Positions 54,771 to 63,722 of a stretch of 64,000 bases of DNA are shown piece after piece. The notes beneath the pieces are model-generated. The model was given only the letters and a program-made list of their open reading frames with translations. It was not told where the DNA came from and searched no databases. Made by a program: the position numbers and the translations under genes. Source of the DNA: Pedobacter mendelii (GTDB taxonomy: Bacteria; Bacteroidota; Bacteroidia; Sphingobacteriales; Sphingobacteriaceae). The stretch is taken from the NCBI RefSeq assembly GCF_014635725.1, contig NZ_BMDJ01000006.1, positions 62,001-126,000 on the forward strand. The letters run 5' to 3'. How positions within the stretch are numbered: the first letter of the stretch is position 1; each line of letters opens with the position of its first letter.

Positions 54771-57143
54771 ATGGATTCACGTAGAGAATTTTTAAAAAAG
54801 GCAGCCATGCTTGCTGGCGCTACGGGTATTGCAAGTACCCTACCAAGTTCGGTATTAAAAGCCATGGCAATTAACGCTGAACCCGGCAGCACTTTTTATG
54901 ATGCAGAGCATATTGTATTTTTAATGCAGGAAAACCGCTCATTCGACCACATGTTTGGTAAAATGAAAGGTGTTCGTGGTTTTAATGACCCGCACACACA
55001 TATCCAACCCGATGGAAATAAAGTTTGGCTGCAGAAAGACGGTCAGGGTTATACTTACATTCCATTTCATGTTGATATCAACAAAACAAAAATTACCTGG
55101 CAAGGTGGTTTACCACACTCATGGAACGACCAGGTTGCCGCCAGAAATGGCGGAAGATATGACAAATGGTTGCCTGCAAAAGCGCCAATGACCTTATCTT
55201 ACTACGATAGAAATGACATACCTTTTTATTACGATTTAGCAGATGCCTTTACCGTTTGCGACCAGCATTTCTGTTCATCATTAACAGGCACCACGCCAAA
55301 TAGATTATTCTTTTTTACAGGAACGGTTAGAGGAGAAAAAAGTGCTAATAAAGTTGCTGTTGTAAATAATGACCAGGCAGAATCTCAAAATAATATTTTT
55401 GTAGATTGGCCAACATTCCAAGAAACGCTTGAAGATAATGGTATCGACTGGCGAATTTATCAAAACGAACTTTGGACATCAAAACTTCCGGAGGGCGAAA
55501 TTGATGATTGGTTGGGTAATTATGGCGATAATCCGGTAGAATATATTAGCAGGCATAATGTTAAGCTTTCTGCATATTTCAGAAAAAATGGAGACAATAC
55601 CGTTAAACCAGCTTTAACTGCAAAAGAAGTTCAGGCTAAATATGATAAGTTGTCACAGCGGGAGAAAAATTTAATTGATAAGGCTTTCCAAACAAACATC
55701 AGTGAAAAGGATTATCTGGATTTAGCGCCATTTACTTTTACCAATGATGTGGGAAAATCTGAAACCATCAATATCCCGAAAGGAGATATTTTTCATCAAT
55801 TTAGAAAAGATGTTGATAGCGGGAAGCTTCCAACAGTTTCCTGGCTGGTTGCACCGCAAAGATTTTCAGACCATACCAGTTCGCCACTTTATGGAACCTG
55901 GTATGTTAGTGAGGCATTAGATATCTTAACTAAAAACCCCGAGGTTTGGAAGAAAACCATTTTCGTTTTAACTTATGATGAAAATGATGGCTATTTCGAC
56001 CATCACCCACCTTTTGTAGTTCCAAATCCTGATGATGCATCAAGCGGAAAAGTGTCTGCAGGCATAAATTTTGCAACTGATTTTGAAGCCAGAAAAGGAA
56101 GCCCGATTGGCTTAGGCTATCGTGTGCCAATGGTTATTGCCTCTCCTTGGAGTAAAGGTGGTTTTGTTAATTCTCAGGTTTTCGATCATACTTCATCGTT
56201 AATGTTTATGGAAAAATGGCTGAGCAAAAAGAGCGGCAAAAACATTAAAAGTAATAATATAAGTGAATGGAGAAGAAATATATGCGGCGATTTAACCTCT
56301 GTATTTCGACCATACAAAGGAACGGAGATTAAATCTCCCGAACCTTTAAATAGAGAAACCGTTGTTACCAATATTGGCAACGCAAAAAATAAACCAGCTC
56401 AAATTGGCCCAACAGCTTTAAATAAAAATGAAGTTGCCAAAATTAATAAGTTCGAATCTTTTTCAAGTCAGAATTCTATTCATGCAGCAAAACAAGAACA
56501 GGGAACTAAGCAATCTTGTGCCTTGCCATATCAACTAATAGCCGATGCAAATTTGATTAATAATGAAATAGAATTTACTTTTCAATCCGGAAAAGCACTT
56601 TTTGGAAGTCAGACTGAAAATGTCGGAGCACCATTTACAATGAATACCATTGCAAATTTCAAAGGTGTAAAAGGAAAATTTTGGGCTTATGCCGTTAAGA
56701 ACGGAGATACTTTGACGGAAAAAATCAATATCGAAGATTTTGATAACGAAGTTTATGATTTCAGAATAACGGGGCCAAATGGTTTTTACAGACACTTTTC
56801 TGGCAGCAAAAAGAATCCTCTACTCACAATAAAAGCAAAGCCCGAGCAAAATGGTTTGGTGAACAAAAAGCTAACAGGTAATTTGATTTTTTCTATAGAA
56901 AATAAAGGGACATCGCCTATTTCTATCCAAATTGCAGATAATAAATATAAGGCGGCTATGCAAAGTTTTAATTTGAAACCAAATTCAGTAACAGATATAA
57001 TTTTGAAATTATCTAAAAGTGCACATTGGTATGATTTCAGTATCATCCAAACCAACAACACTCTCTTTAGGCATCGTTATGCGGGTAAAATTGAAACCGG
57101 AGAAATTACCACAACAGATCCTTATATGGGAAATGCGCTGTAA
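54771..57143 (+). CDS. Phosphocholine-specific phospholipase C
   Basis: A 790-residue phosphoesterase of the AcpA/PLC superfamily that cleaves phosphatidylcholine-type lipids. The N-terminus MDSRREFLKKAAMLAGATG is a Tat-type signal. The catalytic start is VFLMQENRSFDHMFG (Glu54, Asn55), with SLTGTTPNRLFFFTG holding the conserved Thr, and TYDENDGYFDHHPPF holding metal ligands. Two C-terminal DUF756-type domains (about 580-780) are present. Downstream in a unit with the GDPD-GH16 enzyme, it suggests a phospholipid scavenging pair. Confidence 0.92.
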   Translation: MDSRREFLKKAAMLAGATGIASTLPSSVLKAMAINAEPGSTFYDAEHIVFLMQENRSFDHMFGKMKGVRGFNDPHTHIQPDGNKVWLQKDGQGYTYIPFHVDINKTKITWQGGLPHSWNDQVAARNGGRYDKWLPAKAPMTLSYYDRNDIPFYYDLADAFTVCDQHFCSSLTGTTPNRLFFFTGTVRGEKSANKVAVVNNDQAESQNNIFVDWPTFQETLEDNGIDWRIYQNELWTSKLPEGEIDDWLGNYGDNPVEYISRHNVKLSAYFRKNGDNTVKPALTAKEVQAKYDKLSQREKNLIDKAFQTNISEKDYLDLAPFTFTNDVGKSETINIPKGDIFHQFRKDVDSGKLPTVSWLVAPQRFSDHTSSPLYGTWYVSEALDILTKNPEVWKKTIFVLTYDENDGYFDHHPPFVVPNPDDASSGKVSAGINFATDFEARKGSPIGLGYRVPMVIASPWSKGGFVNSQVFDHTSSLMFMEKWLSKKSGKNIKSNNISEWRRNICGDLTSVFRPYKGTEIKSPEPLNRETVVTNIGNAKNKPAQIGPTALNKNEVAKINKFESFSSQNSIHAAKQEQGTKQSCALPYQLIADANLINNEIEFTFQSGKALFGSQTENVGAPFTMNTIANFKGVKGKFWAYAVKNGDTLTEKINIEDFDNEVYDFRITGPNGFYRHFSGSKKNPLLTIKAKPEQNGLVNKKLTGNLIFSIENKGTSPISIQIADNKYKAAMQSFNLKPNSVTDIILKLSKSAHWYDFSIIQTNNTLFRHRYAGKIETGEITTTDPYMGNAL

Positions 57144-57202
57144 TACAACCAAATCGACAATATGTATAGTGCCTTGGAATAACGACAGTTTTTTAAATTT
57201 GC

Positions 57203-57772
57203 TTAAAAAGCAATTGGTAATTCAACTTGGATTTTATCCCAGGCGGCGATTAAGGTTGCACCCTTAGTAAGCGGAGTAAAAGTTATCGAAAAATATTCGA
57301 TCGGTTTATCTAATGTTTTAACCGGAACATTTATACGAATAATATCTTTTGACGCATCATAGGTAAAAGCGCCCCATCTATCTGCTTGCGAATTTAAAAT
57401 GAACGTCCAGTTCTCTTTGTTAGGAATAGCGAATATGCTATATGTACCAGCCTTAATCTTTTTACCACCAATAATAACCTTCTGATAAAAACGAATTTCG
57501 GTACTTTCATTAGCACCAAAGCGCCATACTTTACCATATTGCTCTAATACACCAAAAATATCCCTTCCTTTTTTCTGCGGTCGTGAATAAACAACCTTGA
57601 TTTGAGGCTTCGTTAAATCGCCAGCTTTTAGCTTAGCAGCATTTAGTGGATAGTAAACAATATCTGCAGGGCTTGGGTCTGCAGCAGCAAATTTAGCTTC
57701 GATATTCGATGCTTCCTGGGCTTTAACTCCAAAACAAAGAAAAACGAAAACAACAATGAATATATTTCTCAT
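57203..57772 (-). CDS. DUF2911 exported protein
   Basis: A 189-residue protein with a signal peptide (MRNIFIVVFVFLCFGVKAQ). The mature domain matches DUF2911: KPQIKVVYSRPQKKGRDIFG, WRFGANESTEIRFYQKV, IKAGTYSIFAIPN and WGAFTYDASKDIIRI. The function of this family is unknown; it is common in the phylum. A longer frame to 57850 would overlap the neighbouring small gene and hide the signal peptide, so the ATG at 57772 is used. Confidence 0.88.
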   Translation of the reverse strand: MRNIFIVVFVFLCFGVKAQEASNIEAKFAAADPSPADIVYYPLNAAKLKAGDLTKPQIKVVYSRPQKKGRDIFGVLEQYGKVWRFGANESTEIRFYQKVIIGGKKIKAGTYSIFAIPNKENWTFILNSQADRWGAFTYDASKDIIRINVPVKTLDKPIEYFSITFTPLTKGATLIAAWDKIQVELPIAF

Positions 57773-57827
57773 TCGCTGTATGATTATTAAATATTTAAGG
57801 AAACAAGTCCTTAAATACTGGTCTGCG

Positions 57828-58013
57828 TTAGTACTTTCTGCCTTTAACAAGGGCGTTCAGAAATAAGCCCGCGGTTAACAAACCTAATACCCCACCTAAA
57901 AGGGCAAAAATATAACTCTGCGTAATAATGGCTCCTGTAAATAAACCGAAAAATAAACCTAAAGCATAATAAAGCCAGTTGAAGTTATTGTTGCTGTTTT
58001 GTTGTACACTCAT
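57828..58013 (-). CDS. Small two-helix membrane protein
   Basis: A 61-residue protein with two hydrophobic helices (about 14-34 and 36-54; YYALGLFFGLFTGAII and IFALLGGVLGLLTAGLF) and a basic end KGRKY. Compact glycine-rich helices and a clear ATG support a real gene. It is 55 bases upstream of the DUF2911 gene on the same strand, so they may be co-transcribed. No function is recognised. Confidence 0.7.
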   Translation of the reverse strand: MSVQQNSNNNFNWLYYALGLFFGLFTGAIITQSYIFALLGGVLGLLTAGLFLNALVKGRKY

Positions 58014-58072
58014 TTTTTTATTATTTGAGGCAAAGTTAGTATTTATTTTAAATTTTGTTTTGTGATAAAGAC

Positions 58073-60610
58073 TTAATGGACTAATAATTTGTCAATTTTT
58101 ACTAATTCGTAATTTTTCAGGTTTAGATAATCGATTAATTTAGGCAGTTGCAAATAAAATTTATCTACTCTTCGAGTATCTGTACCAACGTGTAGTAGTA
58201 ATATAAAACCATTCAAGCCATTGGGATTTGATTTATCGAAACTAATTATAGATTGAAAAATTTCGTTAGAACTTTTATAACTTTTTCCCAATTCAGGATA
58301 GGTATAATCTGCATTGGAATGCGTTCCTGATGTAAAATTTACTAGCGTTAAACCTAGTTGTCCTGTCCACTCTGATATTTTTCTATTATACCATTCATAT
58401 GGAGGAAGAAAATATTCTGCATTTGTTTTACTTATGCCAAATGCAGCCATTTCTTTGTAGTTTGATTTTAAATCTTTTTCAAATTCAGCTTTAGTAACCA
58501 AAAGGCTATCTCTTTTATTCCAATCGCAATAAAGTAAATGTTTATCAGAATGCGGACCGAGATAGTTTCCATCCTTTTTTAACTTATTTATTAACGATTT
58601 AAAGTTTGTATTACGGTAAAAATTTCCTGTAAGAAAGAATGATGCTTTTACATGCTTATCTTTTAGTGTTTTTCGAATAACTTCACCTCCATCAGCAAAT
58701 TCGTCGCCTGTAAAAACCAAGGCTATTTTCTTTTTTGTAGAATCGCCTCGAACAATTGCCCTTAAAAATTTTGTTTCGCCTCCTTCAATGGAGACAAGGA
58801 CTTTTTTTGGCGTTGATTTTGCCTCCTTTGCAGCCAATAAATAAATTAAAGATGCGGTTCCATCCATGGTTGGCTCATTGGTACTGTAATCGCCATAATC
58901 ATCATGGTAAACTGCCAAATCACTTTGAAACTCAGCATATTCATCAGTGTTAGCCAAAGTTATTCCGATTAAGCCTTTGTAAATGTTTGTGTAAACCGGA
59001 CCATCAACCAAACCACCATCAATGGGATAATTTTTTAAGTGTGTAAAAGCAGAATGTGGATCTGTGGGTGTATCTGCCCAATTTGGCAAACCATAAACCA
59101 TACTTGTTCCCCATGGATTACAGCCAAAAATCCAATCAAAATTTGCTTGCTCTAATTCTAAAAATGTTTTATCGCCGGTTAGGTTCGTGTACCAGCCGCA
59201 TTGAATAGCAAAAGAAACCGTTAAATTATTGCTGCACCAAATAAAAGGAATGCCACGATAAAAAGCATTTTCTTTTGCTCTGTTCCAAACCTGCTCAATC
59301 CCTTGCCTGTAATAATTTGTGATTTTAGTTTTATCTGTACCTACCATTTGTTTTGCTAATTCATTATGTCCCAAATTTATAAAAGGATAATATTGATAAT
59401 GTGCTGCTGTATCCTTCTGCATCCAGGGTGTAGTTTTTTCCTCTTCAGCATAAGAAAGGGCATTTAAAATAGCTTTTTGATTTAATTTCTTTTGCCCGAA
59501 GTTAAGCGCTGCTGAAGCAAGTTCCATATCATCAACCCAATTGTCTTCTGCATAAATATATGGCGACCTTACCGATGCGGTTTGCGTAACGCCAGGTTTT
59601 TTTAAAGCAAATTGATAAGCAGTCTTAGCTTTTTTTGATAGTATGCATGAGTATTCATCGTCCTGATATTTAAAAATGGCAGCACCTAAATTAAAAGCAC
59701 TACTAAATTTTGCTGCTGTAGAACTTGTTCCTGTTGTTGCGTTAAGAAACTTTCCGCGTTGCTGCGGTTCGCCTGTTATAAAATATAAAGGCCTTTCAAA
59801 TCCTCTTCCATACTGACTATCTTCCTTGGGAATCCGCATGGACATGTGATCTCTGTCATCTGCCAGCTGATTAAACATTATGTTTTTCTTCGGATGCATT
59901 TTTAGGAGCCAGTCTAATCCCCATTTTGCTTCATCCAAAATATCCGATCTTCCATTTTTTCCATCCATTCCGTTTGCCTGCTTCTCATCACCAAAAACTA
60001 ATGGAAAATCTCGATAAGCCATTAAAAGGTGATAAGTAGCATTTGCCGATGTGGCTGAATATTGAAGGTAATCGCTTGCATCGTGCCAACCACCTGAAGC
60101 ATTGAAATGTGTACTGTCTTTTACTCCTGCTTCTGAGCCATACAAAACATAACCATCATTGGTATGACAACTATCTTTTAAATAAGGGTTGAAACCACTT
60201 CTTTGCTGGCGCATATATCGCAGGCAAAAATCTGCAGCACCTTTATAAACATCATTATTAATCAAAACTAAGGGAGAAAGTATACCATTAGCTTTAATAA
60301 AAAAACTTCCGGTTAGTTTAAAATCAGAAAAATTTAAGCGGGCAGTTTTTTTGAATGGACCGTATGCACCAAATGACTTGATGTTTGATGAGCGATAAAC
60401 TACCATATTACTTTCCTTTTCAATAATTTCAAAATAAGTTGGGGTTTCAGCTGCTTTGCTGGCCCAAACCGCAACCTTAATTGAAACAGAAGGATAACCA
60501 AGCAAATTTATTCTAATCCAGCTTTGCTGATTTTCATTTTTTATGCTTTTAAAAGATAAAAGTAAGACTAATAACACGAAGGAAATGGAAAATAGGATGT
60601 TAAATTTCAT
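58073..60610 (-). CDS. GH9 endoglucanase - polysaccharide deacetylase fusion
   Basis: An 845-residue exported enzyme. A signal anchor (about 4-22) precedes an Ig-like CelD_N domain (to about 120). The family 9 glycoside hydrolase (about 125-590) has the Asp pair in GGWHDASDY and the catalytic Glu in STNEPTMDGTA (near 575). The last part (about 625-845) is a CE4-type deacetylase: VFTGDEFADGG replaces the usual TFDDG motif, while HSDKH and FLPPYEW match motifs 2 and 3. It probably acts on beta-glucan or acetylated polysaccharide outside the cytoplasm. It diverges from the TetR efflux operon. Confidence 0.9.
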   Translation of the reverse strand: MKFNILFSISFVLLVLLLSFKSIKNENQQSWIRINLLGYPSVSIKVAVWASKAAETPTYFEIIEKESNMVVYRSSNIKSFGAYGPFKKTARLNFSDFKLTGSFFIKANGILSPLVLINNDVYKGAADFCLRYMRQQRSGFNPYLKDSCHTNDGYVLYGSEAGVKDSTHFNASGGWHDASDYLQYSATSANATYHLLMAYRDFPLVFGDEKQANGMDGKNGRSDILDEAKWGLDWLLKMHPKKNIMFNQLADDRDHMSMRIPKEDSQYGRGFERPLYFITGEPQQRGKFLNATTGTSSTAAKFSSAFNLGAAIFKYQDDEYSCILSKKAKTAYQFALKKPGVTQTASVRSPYIYAEDNWVDDMELASAALNFGQKKLNQKAILNALSYAEEEKTTPWMQKDTAAHYQYYPFINLGHNELAKQMVGTDKTKITNYYRQGIEQVWNRAKENAFYRGIPFIWCSNNLTVSFAIQCGWYTNLTGDKTFLELEQANFDWIFGCNPWGTSMVYGLPNWADTPTDPHSAFTHLKNYPIDGGLVDGPVYTNIYKGLIGITLANTDEYAEFQSDLAVYHDDYGDYSTNEPTMDGTASLIYLLAAKEAKSTPKKVLVSIEGGETKFLRAIVRGDSTKKKIALVFTGDEFADGGEVIRKTLKDKHVKASFFLTGNFYRNTNFKSLINKLKKDGNYLGPHSDKHLLYCDWNKRDSLLVTKAEFEKDLKSNYKEMAAFGISKTNAEYFLPPYEWYNRKISEWTGQLGLTLVNFTSGTHSNADYTYPELGKSYKSSNEIFQSIISFDKSNPNGLNGFILLLHVGTDTRRVDKFYLQLPKLIDYLNLKNYELVKIDKLLVH

Positions 60611-60687
60611 TTTTATTAGAGATTATTCTCCTTAAAATTAAGGTTTTATCAAGGAAATGTAAAAACTATAAGAAAACATTTGGATAC

Positions 60688-60705
60688 TAATCAATCGTTT
60701 GATTA
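60688..60705 (+). promoter_or_regulatory. Probable TetR operator
   Basis: TAATCAA, four bases, TTGATTA is a perfect 7-base inverted repeat ending inside the -7 element. Binding there would block the promoter, the usual autoregulation of TetR efflux operons. It also lies upstream of the divergent GH9 gene. Confidence 0.65.
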
Positions 60706-60711
60706 ATTTTG
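60704..60711 (+). promoter_or_regulatory. -7 promoter element of the efflux operon
   Basis: TAATTTTG matches TAnnTTTG, 15 bases before the ATG at 60727. Its TTG at 60709 is the start of the longest frame and is rejected as a start codon. Confidence 0.6.
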
Positions 60712-60726
60712 TGCGATCAAAAAAAA

Positions 60727-61353
60727 ATGAAGACAGAAAAAATAGATAAAAAACAAGCCATTCTTGAGGCTGCTGAAAAGCTGTTTTGCGAAACAGGATA
60801 TGAAGGCACTTCTACCCGCCAGATTGCAAAAGAATCTGGAGCGAACATGGCAATGATTAATTATTATTTCGGTTCGAAAGAAGGTGTTTTTGTAGAGATA
60901 ATGAATGGGCGTATTGCGGGTTTTGCTTCTCAACTAAAAATCATCAACGAAGATAAAATCTCATCATTAGAAAAACTGCACAAAGTTATAGAGGGCTATG
61001 CAAACAGAATACTAGCGAATACGGCTTTTCATAAAATGATGCACAGAGAATTGTCTTTAACTCAACGTCCTGAAATGTATGATAAAATTAAGGACGCGAT
61101 GAGTTTTAACATGCAACTTATCGACAGAATTATTAGCGACGGAATTGAAGATGGCAGCTTTAACAAGGTTGATGTAAGAATGGTAATCGCAACAATAATG
61201 GGTACCATAACCAACATCATAATTGCGCCAAATAAAGTAATGCCTTGCTCAAACTTTGATTTGAACAATCCGAAAGATAAAAAAATAATAAAAGAGCGTG
61301 TTATTGCACACCTGCAAAATTTAACAACAGTTTATTTAACAGCAAAAAAATGA
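60727..61353 (+). CDS. TetR-family transcriptional regulator
   Basis: A 208-residue repressor. The N-terminal helix-turn-helix is QAILEAAEKLFCETGYEGTS then TRQIAKESGANMAMINYYFG. The all-helical C-terminal ligand domain resembles efflux-linked TetR proteins (CmeR/AcrR style). Its 3' end overlaps the TolC gene by four bases (ATGA), so regulator and pump are one operon, and a palindrome overlapping its own promoter suggests autorepression. The inducing ligand is unknown. Confidence 0.93.
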   Translation: MKTEKIDKKQAILEAAEKLFCETGYEGTSTRQIAKESGANMAMINYYFGSKEGVFVEIMNGRIAGFASQLKIINEDKISSLEKLHKVIEGYANRILANTAFHKMMHRELSLTQRPEMYDKIKDAMSFNMQLIDRIISDGIEDGSFNKVDVRMVIATIMGTITNIIIAPNKVMPCSNFDLNNPKDKKIIKERVIAHLQNLTTVYLTAKK

Positions 61354-62669
61354 TACCCAAATCGATTAGATTAATGCTTGCGGCATCATTAATTCCATCA
61401 GCCTTATTTGCGCAGAGTATAAAGGAATTAAATATTAACCAAGCAATTGAACTTGGCATAGCCAATAGTAAAAACTTAAAATTATCTCAAAACAAAATAG
61501 ATCAAGCAGTTGCACAGCTGGAAGTTGTAAAAGACAATGCACTTCCTTCTGCAAATGCAAATTTCATGTATAATCATGCTGAAATTCCGACTACAACTTT
61601 TACGCTACCTGGAGGAGGTTCTTCAATACAGTTACCAAGAAGGGCTGATGCATTCATTGGAACAGCAGCAGTACAGGAATTGGTTTATGGAGGCGGTAAA
61701 TTAAAGTACGCAAAAGAATCAACCAAATTATTAGCTGATGTGGCCCGCTTGGATGCCGATAAAAGTAAAGAGGAAATTACTTATGCAATAATTAATACCT
61801 ACTATAATTTATACAAAGTTGAGCAAAGCAGGAAAGTAATTGATCAAAATTTAGAATCAATAGCTGCCCAAATTAAACAAGCACAACGCTTTTTTGAGCA
61901 AGGCATTGTTACCAAAAATGATGTATTACGTTTTCAGTTACAACAGGCAAATGTTACACTTACTCAATTAGATATAGAAAGCAATCGTAAAATTATTAAC
62001 TATAATTTAGATATTTTATTGGGTCTCCCAGAAGATACCGAAGTTAAAATTGCTGATCCCAATGCAGGTTTAAAAACAGCAGGTTCGTTAGGAGAATATA
62101 TCACCGAAGCAATGGTAAATCGCCAGGAATTAAAACAACTTGATGTGCAAAATAAAGTTGCCGATTATAACATAAAAACAATCAAAGCAAATACTTTGCC
62201 TACTGTAGGTGTTGGCGCAAATTTATATTACATCAACCCAAGTGGTAATTTCATTCCACCAGCAAATCAATATTTAATGCCTGTTACTTTAGGCGCAACT
62301 GTTAGCTGGAACATTGCAAGCTTATGGACCAACAGAAACAAAGTGAGTGAGGCGAAGATTCAGCAAAGCGAAATAACCATTCAGAAAGATATCTTATCAG
62401 ATAATGTAAAAACGGATATTAATAAAAACTTTCAGAATTATCAGGTGGCGATGAATAAGATTCAGGTTTTGGAAACTTCAATTGCTCAGGCAATTGAGAA
62501 TGACAAATTATTAGCATCAAAATATAAAAACAACGTAGCCTCAGTAACGGATAGAATTGATGCCGAAACTTTATTATACCAGGCAAAAATAAATTTAGAA
62601 ATAGCTAAGGCAGATGCAGGTTTAGCTTATTACACATTACTAAAATCAACAGGAAAAATAACGCAATAA
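61350..62669 (+). CDS. TolC-family outer membrane efflux protein
   Basis: A 439-residue outer membrane channel of the efflux system. A signal peptide (about 1-21) is followed by two OEP repeats with long alpha-helical coiled coils, for example INQAIELGIANSKNLKLSQN and RKVIDQNLESIAAQIKQAQR. QELKQLDVQNKVADYNIKTI marks the second repeat. It is translationally coupled to the TetR gene and lies 8 bases before the HlyD gene. It forms the exit duct of the tripartite pump. Confidence 0.93.
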   Translation: MIPKSIRLMLAASLIPSALFAQSIKELNINQAIELGIANSKNLKLSQNKIDQAVAQLEVVKDNALPSANANFMYNHAEIPTTTFTLPGGGSSIQLPRRADAFIGTAAVQELVYGGGKLKYAKESTKLLADVARLDADKSKEEITYAIINTYYNLYKVEQSRKVIDQNLESIAAQIKQAQRFFEQGIVTKNDVLRFQLQQANVTLTQLDIESNRKIINYNLDILLGLPEDTEVKIADPNAGLKTAGSLGEYITEAMVNRQELKQLDVQNKVADYNIKTIKANTLPTVGVGANLYYINPSGNFIPPANQYLMPVTLGATVSWNIASLWTNRNKVSEAKIQQSEITIQKDILSDNVKTDINKNFQNYQVAMNKIQVLETSIAQAIENDKLLASKYKNNVASVTDRIDAETLLYQAKINLEIAKADAGLAYYTLLKSTGKITQ

Positions 62670-62677
62670 ATACAGCA

Positions 62678-63715
62678 ATGACAACTGAAAATAAAAAAAA
62701 GAGCAAGGTAGTACCCATCATTTTAGGTATTTTACTAATAATAGGTATCGTTTTTGGTATCACAGAGTGGAATTATTTTAGCAAGCACGTAGATACAGAT
62801 GATGCACAGATTGATGGAGATATCAGCCCGGTTGTTGCTCGTGTTGGTGGTTATGTAAAAGATATTAGTTTCGAAGAAAATACGCATGTAAGCGAAGGTC
62901 AGGTTTTAGTGAAGCTAGATGATAGCGACTTTAAGGTAAAATTAGAACAAGCGCAATCCGGACAAAAAGGAGCAAGTGCGGGAGTTGGCGTTGCTGAATC
63001 CCAAATAATTGCAACACAAGCAAATACAAGTACTGCAAAAGCAAATGTTGCAGCAGCCAGAGTTAAATTAAACTTAGCCAATAAAGATTATGCTCGTTAT
63101 GCTAACTTGGTAAAAGACGGTTCAATTACGCAACAATCATTTGATCAGGCTAAAGCAACACAAGAGTCGGCTCAAGCTGCATATCAGGCTGCTCAGGATC
63201 AATACACAGCTGCAGTTAAACAGGTTGGTACAACTCAATCTCAATTAGCAGTAAGCAGTAACGTAATTAGTCAACGCCAAAGCGATATCGATTTTGCTAA
63301 ACTTCAATTATCATACACAGATATAAAAGCACCAGCAAATGGAATTGTATCTAAAAAGAATATTCAAAAAGGACAATTGGTTCAGGCTGGGCAATCCTTA
63401 TTCTCTATTGTTAATGATGGAAGTATATATGTAACAGCAAATTTTAAAGAAACTCAATTGGAGAAAATAAAAACTGGCTCTAAAGTAGAAATCGAAGTTG
63501 ATGCTTATCCTGATGAAAAAATTCAAGGTGAAGTTTATAATTTTTCTCCGATTACAGGTGCAAAAGGTTCTTTATTGCCACCAGATAATGCTACAGGTAA
63601 CTTTGTAAAAGTTGTTCAACGTATTCCAGTAAAAATCAAAATCCATCCATCAAAAGAAATGCTTGCTAAACTGCGCCCTGGAATGAGTGTAAAAGCATCA
63701 GTTTCTACTAAATAA
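62678..63715 (+). CDS. HlyD/EmrA-family membrane fusion protein
   Basis: A 345-residue periplasmic adaptor. One N-terminal helix (about 11-29, VVPIILGILLIIGIVFGI) anchors it. The barrel-sandwich starts with DTDDAQIDGDISPVVARVGG, a long coiled coil with many Ala/Gln runs follows (about 95-200), and the second lipoyl half is LSYTDIKAPANGIVSKKNIQ. The order matches EmrA, which links an MFS pump to TolC. The next gene starts 7 bases after its stop. Confidence 0.93.
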   Translation: MTTENKKKSKVVPIILGILLIIGIVFGITEWNYFSKHVDTDDAQIDGDISPVVARVGGYVKDISFEENTHVSEGQVLVKLDDSDFKVKLEQAQSGQKGASAGVGVAESQIIATQANTSTAKANVAAARVKLNLANKDYARYANLVKDGSITQQSFDQAKATQESAQAAYQAAQDQYTAAVKQVGTTQSQLAVSSNVISQRQSDIDFAKLQLSYTDIKAPANGIVSKKNIQKGQLVQAGQSLFSIVNDGSIYVTANFKETQLEKIKTGSKVEIEVDAYPDEKIQGEVYNFSPITGAKGSLLPPDNATGNFVKVVQRIPVKIKIHPSKEMLAKLRPGMSVKASVSTK

Positions 63716-63722
63716 TATTAAA

